Part shown: one piece after another, positions 46,793 to 57,939 of the stretch
Position numbering within the stretch: position 1 is the stretch's first letter
How the letters are laid out: every line of letters starts with the position of its first letter
Assembly: GCF_963678635.1 (NCBI RefSeq)
Contig: NC_087062.1
Span: 49,552,178-49,616,177, forward strand
Direction of reading: 5' to 3'
DNA length: 64,000 bases
Source: Symsagittifera roscoffensis
Lineage: Eukaryota > Xenacoelomorpha > Acoela > Convolutidae
Notes under the pieces: generated by a model
What the model was told of the DNA's origin: nothing
The model's input: the letters and a program-made list of their open reading frames with translations, nothing else
The model's database searches: none
Made by a program: the position numbers and the translations under genes

Positions 46793-48627
46793 CAGGAAAC
46801 GTGTGACCAATTAATGAATGTATGGATAGCGAGACACGGCTGCCCAATCACATTTCAATCAGACGATGGCAAAGCATTCGTGGGTGATCTCACAAAGGAG
46901 TTAAGGAAGAGGTCGCAGGTGGCACATGCCCACTCGACCACTTACCAGCCACAAACGGATAGCCTGGTCGAAAGACAGAATCACAATGTTGAGGGTTTTT
47001 TGCTCACGGGACGACTGGAATACGCACTTGCCGCAAGTAATGAGCGCTTATAATAGCACCGAACACTCTGCCACGGGAATAAGGTAGCATATGATGTTAA
47101 CCGGCCACGAGAAAGCCCTTCGATTAAAGTTCTTCTAACCTGAGTACGAAAGAAAGAAAACAGCACCACAAACGTAAGTGCGTGATGAGATCAGGAGGCA
47201 TCAGGAACTTAATGACCTATGCAGGAGGAACACGCTCAAATTAGACAAAAAAAACAAGATTTGATAAGAGGACTGCGGTTGCAAAAACCTACTCAGCTGC
47301 ACCAAGGAGGCCGTTTTTATCGCTTGAGCACCGGACGAGCAGCTCATTGCGAGAACATTAAGCCGCACAATGTCTCATCGGAGGACTGATGTATCGCGGC
47401 CGACATGCATGATGAGGACTATTTGATAGAAGACCCTGCCTGCGAGGTAAATGAGAAAGGCACGCGCGACAAAAACGAAGGGAATGAGGTGGTAGATGAT
47501 TGTGATCTGCCATTGGACCTGGAGTTAACCGAGCGAGTCGAGGTTGACGACGAGAACCTTCCATATGCCGAAGAAGACTGGGACTGCACAGAGCAAACTG
47601 AAATTGATAAAGAAGAACAGTCTAACTTTTGAGCGACGGAATAGTTTTGAGCGACGTGATGGACTCGATAGTGGGCCTGGACGAAGTAGTGGTGGCACAG
47701 GAGATCGACCTGGTCAATGACACAGAACAGGATGGGATCGACGATCATTCTGAACCGGAAGTGGAGTTCGAACCGGAGATCAAACAGATGCACGATCAAG
47801 AGTTGACAAATTTGAGAGTACTCGAATGGCTCCATGATCTACCTGCAGATCCGAAAGAGACAATCTTGACGACTCAAGATGTCGATCACAGTAGCATCAA
47901 ATACATCAGTCACGACAACACCAAGTGTAACTGTGTCGCTCCAGATAGACCCTTACGTGTTCCAGAATCTTATCTCGATCTGCTCGGATCGCGGTGATTG
48001 ACGCTACGTCGATGGATATTTTTGTCCGAGGAGTGGGGATAGGAGGACTCACCCACACCAAAAAATTTATGGTCAAAAAAAAATCGTCAAGAGAGACAGG
48101 ATAACTGGAAACAGAGGGCAAAAACGCTAAGAAAACAGCCTTCTGGACGAATTTTTGAAACATATTGTGATCTACCGATTCACTAATCAAACAACATTAT
48201 TGTCACAGATAGTGATTTCTTACTCACGAAACGTACGTGCGCTATAGCGATAACCGCGGATGTAAGTTTTATAACAGCACTAGCGGCCGATTTTAAGAGA
48301 GAGTACAAGAATATCGAGTTTTTTATGGAAACAGAGGCCTGTTGTGGGAGGAATGATATCGCTGCCCCCTGTTGCATCACAGATGTCAGGGAAATAATTG
48401 TGTTTCCTGGTAACTAAGGCCACTGATAGACAACATGTGAATCCTGAGAGCTTGGTGCTGGCCCCAACTCGACTCAGGGATTTCCTGGTTGAGAGAGGAG
48501 TGACATCCGTCTCTTTACCAGGAGAAAATTGCATCCAAGAGAGCTATAAGCCCTAGAACATGTAATGTTTTCAGAAACGGACATAGAGGTATACTTGCAT
48601 AAGAAATATTATCTGAGCAACTGCTGA
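46793..48627 (+). mobile_element. G1 pol fossil: integrase right part, acidic extension, macrodomain-like end
   Basis: Resumes the integrase core after the LINE (NVWIARHGCPITFQSDDGKA, YQPQTDSLVERQN). The acidic extension follows (47.40-48.0 kb; DDCDLPLDLELTERVEVDDE, AQEIDLVNDTEQDGIDDHSE, LRVLEWLHDLPADPKE), then the macrodomain-like end (about 48.3-48.62 kb; METEACCGRNDIAAPCC, RDFLVERGVTSVSL, TDIEVYLHKKYYL) with its natural stop at 48625-48627. Very similar to 32273-34582. Broken, with several interruptions. Confidence 0.8.
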
Positions 48628-49042
48628 GAGCCACGTTCAGTGCCAAGTAATTTTTATTAGGTTTACTTTTTAGGCACTAGGATTACGTTTTAGGATATTT
48701 ATTAGGTATTAGGTTCTTATGTGATAGTGCTGATGTGTGATATTCGTATGTTATGCTACGGTTAGGTTTTATTTTATGTAATGTTTATGTCATGGAAACC
48801 TGGAACATTCCAGGCAAGAAAGGTGACAGCGCTCAATTATGTTAGTATGACAAGATCGCACGTGGACGACCCACCTTGGTGCTAGCTTTTAAACTAAGAA
48901 CAAAAAGAGAAATTCAATTGAATATTTTAAAAAGATGTGAATGATGTTTTACCTTGAAGATGAAACAGCTCGTAATGATAGTTCCAAGTTGTGACTTGTC
49001 TTTTAGTTGTGATTGATCGCACGCTTGTTTATTCAACTTGAA
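48628..49042 (+). other. Non-coding region between G1 pol end and ORF1; possible shared LTR
   Basis: Counterpart of 34583-34911 but longer. It holds ttagg-rich sequence (48657-48713), a 16-bp palindromic element (48799-48814) and A/T-rich sequence before the ORF1 start. No gene. A single LTR shared by two tandem G1 copies would fit, but no LTR ends were defined. Confidence 0.45.
48799..48814. repeat. Palindromic dyad cctggaa-ca-ttccagg
   Basis: Seven-base arms with a two-base spacer. It recurs at 53874-53889 and 57696-57711 in the duplicated copies. The core ggaacattcc matches the GAAnnTTC pattern of heat-shock elements, with only two good modules. It may be a transcription-factor site in a G1 regulatory region. 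Confidence 0.6.
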
Positions 49043-49250
49043 ATGAAAGCGAAGAAAGAAAACACGAGATCTACGCAAAGAAGAATGAGTGATACTAATG
49101 ACTTGATGAATTTTATCTCAGCGAGCCTAGGAACGACTCTAGACGAGATGTATCAGCGGTTGATTGATTGTAAGTTTGGATTGGAAGAAATGGAGTTGGC
49201 GATGTTCACCGTCGCACTCCTGAATGCTACGAGAGGAGAAGGCCGTGGGA
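49043..49250 (+). mobile_element. G1 ORF1 fossil, N-terminal piece only
   Basis: ATG at 49043 (MKAKKENTRSTQRRMSD), then SASLGTTLDEMYQRLIDCKF and MFTVALLNATRGEGRG. The piece ends at the 5,075-bp duplication junction, where the sequence switches to the G1 integrase and by chance stays open as a hybrid reading frame of about 300 codons (49013-49912). The hybrid is a rearrangement product, not a gene. Confidence 0.85.
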
Positions 49251-49651
49251 CTGTGTGTTTTGTCAGGGAAGATGACAAAGACCTTTGCAAACACAATTCG
49301 ATAGTGCTACCACAGTTCTATCAAACTGAATTGCTCTTTCGTTCACATGATCAGATGGGCCATCAAGGCTTAGAAAAAGTGTATAACAGGATACAGAAGC
49401 GGTTTGAGTGGCCTGGCTTGAAGAAGGCCTGTGATAAGTGGATCTCTGCATGCTTGTCATATCAGCAGGCCAAGGACCCCAGGAAGCTGAGATTTCCTCT
49501 TCAGTCAGTAGAGTCATCAGAATTCAATGAAGTGGTGCAAATCAATCATCAGAAAATATGCATGACGGCCACTGGCTATAATCAAGTGCTGGTAATGATT
49601 GATCATTTCACAAAATACGCAGAAGCAACTCCCTGCATGACAGCATCAGCG
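49251..49651 (+). mobile_element. G1 integrase fossil, left part, second tandem copy
   Basis: Same content as 44176-44576, offset 5,075 bp; cut by the second copy of the LINE. The first LINE target-site copy is 49642-49651. Confidence 0.88.
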
Positions 49652-51857
49652 GACGCGCGACTGGTGGGTGTCCATTCCAGGCCGGGGGCCTGTGAAGGTC
49701 CATCCACGAAGAGAGGAGGTTTCGTATGGAATCCAGTTCGCCACGTGAAGGCACTCCACGTCAACCATCTTCAACCATTCGCAGGCGGGCTTCAGAAAAA
49801 ACAGAAGTTGCGAAGACCAGCTCCTGTGGATGATCCAGGACGTCAGCGACGGCTTCCAAGAGAAGAAACCGAGACGGACCGTCATGGCTCTCCTGGACCT
49901 TTCCCGGGATAGGGTGTGGAAAGAAGATCTCATCCTCACCCTCATCGACTCAGGCGTCCCTCTCAAGTTGGTGAGATGGTTCAACGCCTTCCTCAGCAAC
50001 AGGCAATTCCGAGTGATGTTCAACGGTAGCCTTAGCCGCACCAGATTGCTGATCCACGGAGTTCCGCAGGGAGCTGTGACCTCCCCCCTGCTGTTCATCT
50101 TTTAAATCAAATCCTTGCCCGATGAGATCAAAGACCTTGTCAACGATAGTCTCTTCGCTGACGACCTCACCCTCTGGTCCAGCCACACCAACAAAGGAGA
50201 AGCTAGCAGATACGTTCAACTGGCTGTCCAGAAGATCGACGAATGGTGCAAGAAGAAGAAGATGCTCCTCAGTGAGAAGAGCGTGGTCACCTTCTTCTCC
50301 TCTAGCTCCGTGGACGCCAGATGGAAGCCGGACATTACGATGGGGGGTAACACCCTCAAGTTCGATCCCTGCCCCAAACTCCAGGGGCTGGTGATCAACA
50401 GGACCCTGTCCTTCCAGCAGCACGTCGACAAGGTGGTCGACAAGGTTCGCAAACGTTGCAACATCCTGGCCTGCTTGGGGACTTCAAACTTGGGCTGGAG
50501 GAAGAAACCCTTGGGGAGAGTGTTTCTTGCCACCCAGCGGAGCATCATGGACTTTGCCGCCTCTGCCTGGCAACCATGGCTCTCCAAAACCCAGATGGAC
50601 AGACTCGACCGCGCCCAGAACCAGGCCCTCCGTCGGGTTACTGGGCAAGCCGCCTCCACTCCAGTTGAGGCCCTGCGTCTGGAGAGCGGCATGTAGAGCT
50701 ACTGGACCATCTCTCAGAGACTCACAGCCATCTCCCGGGAGAGAGCCTCCAGGTGCCCCGAGGGCCACGCCGCTCGGATCGCCCTGGAGAAGGACCAACC
50801 TCACCAGCTCTGCAGAGACAGCTGGAGAGAACTCAGCAACAGGATCAGTTCCACCCTCCCCAACGAGCTCGCCGACAGGGAGCTCCTTCCCACCATTGAG
50901 GAAGAGGTTTGTACCCCACAGAGACGTTGGCGGAACAACTACACCGTCGGAGGCTTGGGACGCTCCGAAGAGACGAAACAGAAGGCGATCGAGACGATTC
51001 GGAATATCGACGCCACATGGACCATCTACACAGACGGTTCCGTTAAAGATGGGACTAGGGACGGAGGGTCAGCAATGGTTGTTACGACAGGTGACCCCCT
51101 CGACCCTCAAACCATCTTCTCCGAGACGATTCGCGGCAGGATGCTCACCTCCTCGTTTGACGAAGTGAAAGAGGCACTGGGAGCTGAAGTTAGGTGATTG
51201 GAGGATAACACCCCTAACAACAGTGACAAGGGCCTTATTTGCACTGATAGCCAAGCCCTGACATCGGCTCTGGCAAACGACAGCAGAAAAGTGAGCAACA
51301 TCACTAGAAAACTTTACACGCTCAACCGCGAGATCATCATTCAGTGGATCCCTAGCCACGTGAGCATTGTAGGGAACGAGAGGGCCGACGCTCTGGCCAA
51401 TGAAGCCTCTGGGTTGAAGGAGAGAGCAAAACCAACTACCTACAAGAGCGCCGTAGCCGCCATCAAACGTACGATTAACGATCCAAGCCCCTCTTACGCC
51501 AGAACAGCTCAAGTCTACCAAAAGCTGTCAAGAGAACGCGATGAAAAGACCCTTCTGTCGAGAAGAGTCGCAGTCATGCTAGCCAGGCTCCGCTCTGGAC
51601 ACAGCATGCTCTTAGCCGGGTATAGGACCCTGATGAACCCCGCCGAGAGCCCCTCCTGTCCCAGATGCGAGGAGGCCAACGAAACAGCGGAACACTGGCT
51701 CCTCGATTGTCCGGGGACGCTAGCGGCCAGACAAGAAATTTTCGGACGCACGACGGTGGAATTGTCAATTCTCACCGAGGACCCAGAAGGTGCCGTCGCG
51801 CTGGCGAAGCGGACCCTTGGGAAAACTTCGGCGCACCCACAATGCAAGAAAGAAAGA
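49652..51857 (+). mobile_element. 5'-truncated LINE, copy 2 (duplicated with its surroundings)
   Basis: Same 2.2-kb LINE as at 44577-46782, with the same RT (FADDLTLW), RNase H (IYTDGSVKDGT, CTDSQALTSAL) and CX2CX8HX4C finger. The same three in-frame stops fall 5,075 bp further right, at 50103, 50694 and 51195, and the flanking agcatcagcg lies at 49642-49651 and 51858-51867. The sharing of target site and lesions shows that this is a passenger of the tandem duplication, not a second insertion. Confidence 0.92.
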
Positions 51858-51867
51858 AGCATCAGCG

Positions 51868-53702
51868 CAGGAAACGTGTGACCAATTAATGAATGTATGG
51901 ATAGCGAGACACGGCTGCCCAATCACATTTCAATCAGACGATGGCAAAGCATTCGTGGGTGATCTCACAAAGGAGTTAAGGAAGAGGTCGCAGGTGGCAC
52001 ATGCCCACTCGACCACTTACCAGCCACAAACGGATAGCCTGGTCGAAAGACAGAATCACAATGTTGAGGGTTTTTTGCTCACGGGACGACTGGAATACGC
52101 ACTTGCCGCAAGTAATGAGCGCTTATAATAGCACCGAACACTCTGCCACGGGAATAAGGTAGCATATGATGTTAACCGGCCACGAGAAAGCCCTTCGATT
52201 AAAGTTCTTCTAACCTGAGTACGAAAGAAAGAAAACAGCACCACAAACGTAAGTGCGTGATGAGATCAGGAGGCATCAGGAACTTAATGACCTATGCAGG
52301 AGGAACACGCTCAAATTAGACAAAAAAAACAAGATTTGATAAGAGGACTGCGGTTGCAAAAACCTACTCAGCTGCACCAAGGAGGCCGTTTTTATCGCTT
52401 GAGCACCGGACGAGCAGCTCATTGCGAGAACATTAAGCCGCACAATGTCTCATCGGAGGACTGATGTATCGCGGCCGACATGCATGATGAGGACTATTTG
52501 ATAGAAGACCCTGCCTGCGAGGTAAATGAGAAAGGCACGCGCGACAAAAACGAAGGGAATGAGGTGGTAGATGATTGTGATCTGCCATTGGACCTGGAGT
52601 TAACCGAGCGAGTCGAGGTTGACGACGAGAACCTTCCATATGCCGAAGAAGACTGGGACTGCACAGAGCAAACTGAAATTGATAAAGAAGAACAGTCTAA
52701 CTTTTGAGCGACGGAATAGTTTTGAGCGACGTGATGGACTCGATAGTGGGCCTGGACGAAGTAGTGGTGGCACAGGAGATCGACCTGGTCAATGACACAG
52801 AACAGGATGGGATCGACGATCATTCTGAACCGGAAGTGGAGTTCGAACCGGAGATCAAACAGATGCACGATCAAGAGTTGACAAATTTGAGAGTACTCGA
52901 ATGGCTCCATGATCTACCTGCAGATCCGAAAGAGACAATCTTGACGACTCAAGATGTCGATCACAGTAGCATCAAATACATCAGTCACGACAACACCAAG
53001 TGTAACTGTGTCGCTCCAGATAGACCCTTACGTGTTCCAGAATCTTATCTCGATCTGCTCGGATCGCGGTGATTGACGCTACGTCGATGGATATTTTTGT
53101 CCGAGGAGTGGGGATAGGAGGACTCACCCACACCAAAAAATTTATGGTCAAAAAAAAATCGTCAAGAGAGACAGGATAACTGGAAACAGAGGGCAAAAAC
53201 GCTAAGAAAACAGCCTTCTGGACGAATTTTTGAAACATATTGTGATCTACCGATTCACTAATCAAACAACATTATTGTCACAGATAGTGATTTCTTACTC
53301 ACGAAACGTACGTGCGCTATAGCGATAACCGCGGATGTAAGTTTTATAACAGCACTAGCGGCCGATTTTAAGAGAGAGTACAAGAATATCGAGTTTTTTA
53401 TGGAAACAGAGGCCTGTTGTGGGAGGAATGATATCGCTGCCCCCTGTTGCATCACAGATGTCAGGGAAATAATTGTGTTTCCTGGTAACTAAGGCCACTG
53501 ATAGACAACATGTGAATCCTGAGAGCTTGGTGCTGGCCCCAACTCGACTCAGGGATTTCCTGGTTGAGAGAGGAGTGACATCCGTCTCTTTACCAGGAGA
53601 AAATTGCATCCAAGAGAGCTATAAGCCCTAGAACATGTAATGTTTTCAGAAACGGACATAGAGGTATACTTGCATAAGAAATATTATCTGAGCAACTGCT
53701 GA
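51868..53702 (+). mobile_element. G1 pol fossil: integrase right part to macrodomain-like end, second tandem copy
   Basis: Same content as 46793-48627, offset 5,075 bp: integrase core after the LINE, acidic extension (52.48-53.07 kb), macrodomain-like end, natural stop at 53700-53702. Broken in the same way as the first copy. Confidence 0.82.
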
Positions 53703-54117
53703 GAGCCACGTTCAGTGCCAAGTAATTTTTATTAGGTTTACTTTTTAGGCACTAGGATTACGTTTTAGGATATTTATTAGGTATTAGGTTCTTATGTGAT
53801 AGTGCTGATGTGTGATATTCGTATGTTATGCTACGGTTAGGTTTTATTTTATGTAATGTTTATGTCATGGAAACCTGGAACATTCCAGGCAAGAAAGGTG
53901 ACAGCGCTCAATTATGTTAGTATGACAAGATCGCACGTGGACGACCCACCTTGGTGCTAGCTTTTAAACTAAGAACAAAAAGAGAAATTCAATTGAATAT
54001 TTTAAAAAGATGTGAATGATGTTTTACCTTGAAGATGAAACAGCTCGTAATGATAGTTCCAAGTTGTGACTTGTCTTTTAGTTGTGATTGATCGCACGCT
54101 TGTTTATTCAACTTGAA
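53703..54117 (+). other. Non-coding region between G1 pol end and ORF1, second copy
   Basis: Copy of 48628-49042 at offset 5,075 bp, with the palindrome at 53874-53889. No gene seen; possible shared LTR plus leader. Confidence 0.45.
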
Positions 54118-57100
54118 ATGAAAGCGAAGAAAGAAAACACGAGATCTACGCAAAGAAGAATGAGTGATACTAATGACTTGATGAATTTTATCTCAGCGAG
54201 CCTAGGAACGACTCTAGACGAGATGTATCAGCGGTTGATTGATTGTAAGTTTGGATTGGAAGAAATGGAGTTGGCGATGTTCACCGTCGCACTCCTGAAT
54301 GCTACGAGAGGAGAAGGCCGTGGGGACCGCCCCACAGAAGGTGTGTTACTGCTGGCTTTTAGCGAGTCCGGTGCCGCCGAGTCGAGCAAGAATCGATTCA
54401 TGCGAAGGAGAAGCGGAGAGATGTCTGGGCATGAACCGGCTCGAGAGCCAGGTCTAGGCGAACAGAGAGATTTTAGGCTGGGAGATACGCCACAGTTCCT
54501 CAGCGCAGCCTCTCTTCGGATCGAAAAGATCATGCGATGGGCCGGCTCCATCGCATTCTGTGGATTCACCAACCGCAGCTCCACCATCAAAGAAGGTGAG
54601 AGTAAACGATATTGAAAAACAGACGGCGGCGACAGTGAAACTCTCGAAAAAGGGTCAGAGACTGAGAAGAATTGTGCGCCAAGTTTGGCGAGTATAAGAA
54701 GAAGGCGAAGGATGGTGACCAATGGAAGAGAAAGTACGACAGATCGCTTTCAAGGAGGAGGAGATCAATCACCTGAAGGAGCTCTAAAATGCAAAACTGA
54801 GCAAGTTGTCACCAGATGTGTTGCAATGATGAGCCCTGATACGACGATCAAGGCTAAGGCTCAAGATCTTTGTATAACGAGTGACGTGACAGCCCAGCAA
54901 CGAATGAGCTCGCCTTCAAACGCGAGAAATACGATACCTGATCACTCAGACACCTACCTGGCGCCTCAGTTTGAGGAGAATTTTGAGCAGGTGGCCATAG
55001 CTACGATGCAGGAGATACATCGAGCAAGGGACAGAAGCTTGGGTGGGATCATTCCTTCTCAGTGTGTAGGCCAGTCACCCGTCAGGCAAGAAAAAACAAC
55101 AGATCTCACAGAACCGTCTGGCCCGGTACTAAGTGAAGCCAAAGTGAGGTCGCGAGTGATCGACATTCGAAAGGATCTCAACACCCGAAGGAACTTCGAG
55201 CAGGTAGCCACAGAGCTCCCGACGGCGTGCTTGAATGGTATGACCTGGAACCCGGCGACGATCCACCAGCCGGTGCCAACTGGCAGCCATCACCTGATCA
55301 TAGGTGATAGCTTGGTGAGGGATCTTAAAGATATCCTCGTGGTGGGGCATACCACTGTAGTCTCCTTTGGCGGAACCTCAGTGTCTCAAGTTATTAAAAT
55401 GATGGAGCTGCAGAACGACGATAGGGTGGATACGCTAACCCTGATGATAGGGACGAACGACGTTTCGAGGAATCCTATTACCCCTGAGGCGAAGTGGGAA
55501 TCGCTGCTGATCTGTCTCCTAATTGAAATGAACGAGAAGTATAGACCGAGGATTGTGGTCTTGTGTACCATCCCTCATAATCCGGACGTCGGATCACCAG
55601 TGGCCGACTACATGAATGGGAACGTAACTTAGTGGAATGTGATGATCAGGAACCTGACCGCAGAGAATCCCAAAACTCCTGTTAATGGACGTTGAAAGTG
55701 CACTGAGAATGGTAGACCACGGCGCCTTGTCGAGATACAGTATACACATCAATTCCCAACAGGGATACAGTGGATGAATGATGAATTTCAAACGATGATA
55801 GAAGAAATGGAAGCTGAGCTGCGGACAATGCTCAACCCAGTGGCACGAGAAAGTCCTGCCGCCAGGGTTAAGTCTCACGTACCTCAGACATTAGCTAATC
55901 GTCTAGGACCTCTGGCCACAGAGGCAAACATGGTGCAGCGCCTTCCGAGCTCTGATGTGAGAGAGAGGTTGGGGACCGCTTCTTCATCCCGAGGTCGAAC
56001 CTTGGAGAATCGACTTGGGACGAGAGGTGGTCCACCACAGGTGGGTCTCCAAGCAACTACGAGCACTGCAACCCAACGTACAAGGACACCGCCGACTCAA
56101 AGGATCTCGCAAGCAGATCCTGCGGCGGTGATTGATACGAGCAAGGTCAGTGAATTGCTAAGGAACAGACCAGACCCCAGCCCTTGGGAACTGTACAAAG
56201 CAGACATGGCGATCAAGTTGAACATGAAGAAGTTGACCTGCCATGCGAACGCGAAGAAAATGCTCAACGGGCATGACCCTACTGTATCCGGCTTATACCG
56301 GATATCGGCCGTAGAGTGGCTTTTGGCTGAAGAGGAGCAATTTAGTTCCGCCACTACTCTGCGATTGGCAGATCTGGAGGTTCTGCCCAGAGACAACACT
56401 ATGTGACCACTGAATACGAGGTCATTGACGGACGTCCGTCAGCAGGTGAGAGAAAGAGTCCCACCGAACCATGAAGGGAAGTTCCTGGTGGAGACCAAAC
56501 CCAACAACAGGCACCACAAGTGCAGGCAGTTCATGAAAACCCCGGGACAGTCCGCGGGCGAAATTTCGAGGGATTACCTTAGAGTCAGTTCTGTGGAAGG
56601 CGACGAGAGAAGATATGCGCATCTGGAGTCACCAAAGGGAGACAGCCTGTTTCCAGCATATGAGCCTCATCTAATGAAGCTGGGGAAAAACATGATAGTG
56701 GCCAGCTCCCACTACCTGTATACTCCCCGCTCGCTCTTTTGGCCGGATGTAATTTTCCTCACAGCTCTCAACTTAGATTGGGGTCAAGCGGTGGGAATGG
56801 CGATAAGTGTGCAGAGGGTGGTGAACAGCGATCCAGAGGTGATGATAATAGCTGGATCAAATGACCACTTGCAGAGTAGGGGACTCTTGAATGCTCTCAT
56901 CGACGCAGGCTGTGGGGGAGGCGATCATGACACTCCTCTCTGCCATGACGGAGGCCGAGAAGTCGATACGGCAATGTTTTGCGAGGCAACTGGTCAAGGT
57001 TTTATTCGTGCTGTCTCCTGGCTATGCCTCACTACCCGAACCCCTGCAATTCGTGTACGCCACGGTCGTCTTGTTGGCGGAGGGACAATTTGATGTAATG

Positions 57101-57332
57101 ATTTCTGCGCCGAACCGACAGGTGGATCCCAACATTTACTATCCCCTCCGATCAGAACTCCCTGCGATAATGTCGGACACATCAAATGCAATTCAAGGGT
57201 TTAAGGACCATAGCACGCGGGGTATCGTGTTGGATGAAGTGTTGGGACTAGAGCTTTCCAACTTGGGCCGATTGTTGAAAGTGAGGCCAGGAGTGGGTGA
57301 TGAACACCGTTTATTACAACGGTTAGCAGACA
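54118..57332 (+). mobile_element. G1 ORF1 fossil with SGNH-like domain, cut by duplication
   Basis: ATG at 54118. N-terminal part as at 49043, then a 315-codon open stretch (54685-55632) that includes RRNFEQVATELPTACLNGMT and the SGNH-like blocks GDS (55303-55311) and GTND (55450-55461). To the right: RLG-containing repeats (55.90-56.04 kb; ANRLGPL, RERLGTA, ENRLGTR), WLLAEEEQFSSATTLRLADL, and a second block with IIAGSNDHLQSRGLLNALID (GSND at 56854-56865). It ends at the 3,822-bp duplication junction. Broken, with several interruptions. Confidence 0.77.
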
Positions 57333-57524
57333 TGTGAATCCTGAGAGCTTGGTGCTGGCCCCAACTCGACTCAGGGATTTCCTGGTTGAGAGAGGAGTGA
57401 CATCCGTCTCTTTACCAGGAGAAAATTGCATCCAAGAGAGCTATAAGCCCTAGAACATGTAATGTTTTCAGAAACGGACATAGAGGTATACTTGCATAAG
57501 AAATATTATCTGAGCAACTGCTGA
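57333..57524 (+). mobile_element. G1 pol end fragment (macrodomain-like tail only)
   Basis: Only the last ~190 bp of the G1 pol C-terminus (RDFLVERGVTSVSL, TDIEVYLHKKYYL) with its natural stop at 57522-57524, carried along by the 3,822-bp duplication. No integrase precedes it. Confidence 0.8.
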
Positions 57525-57939
57525 GAGCCACGTTCAGTGCCAAGTAATTTTTATTAGGTTTACTTTTTAGGCACTAGGATTACGTTTTAGGATATTTATT
57601 AGGTATTAGGTTCTTATGTGATAGTGCTGATGTGTGATATTCGTATGTTATGCTACGGTTAGGTTTTATTTTATGTAATGTTTATGTCATGGAAACCTGG
57701 AACATTCCAGGCAAGAAAGGTGACAGCGCTCAATTATGTTAGTATGACAAGATCGCACGTGGACGACCCACCTTGGTGCTAGCTTTTAAACTAAGAACAA
57801 AAAGAGAAATTCAATTGAATATTTTAAAAAGATGTGAATGATGTTTTACCTTGAAGATGAAACAGCTCGTAATGATAGTTCCAAGTTGTGACTTGTCTTT
57901 TAGTTGTGATTGATCGCACGCTTGTTTATTCAACTTGAA
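57525..57939 (+). other. Non-coding region before ORF1, third copy
   Basis: Copy of 53703-54117 at offset 3,822 bp, with the palindrome at 57696-57711 and ttagg-rich sequence near 57.55-57.61 kb. No gene seen. Confidence 0.45.

Larger units (their letters stand above)
44176..54325. repeat. Two-copy tandem duplication, unit 5,075 bp, apparently identical
   Basis: Copy 1 is 44176-49250 and copy 2 is 49251-54325. At 49250/49251 G1 ORF1 sequence (gaaggccgtggga) passes into the middle of the G2/G1 boundary sequence (ctgtgtgttttgtcaggg), with one to three bases of shared sequence. Every translated stretch I compared between the copies is identical, including all LINE parts, so this is the youngest duplication here, or an assembly artefact. 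Confidence 0.93.

Noticed and set aside
46123-46806. A 227-codon open frame that might be a host RNase H or zinc-finger gene
   Set aside because: It is the RNase H and CCHC end of the LINE, in frame with the LINE RT upstream.
48657-48713. Five TTAGG strings within ~57 bp, like insect-type telomere repeats
   Set aside because: They are irregularly spaced and interrupted, sit in an AT-rich non-coding region of G1 and recur with it. No tandem TTAGG array is present.
49013-49912. A 300-codon open frame that looks like a new fusion gene
   Set aside because: It spans the 5,075-bp duplication joint at 49,250 and fuses the G1 ORF1 start to a G1 integrase piece and LINE DNA by chance. No promoter or conserved design supports a gene.
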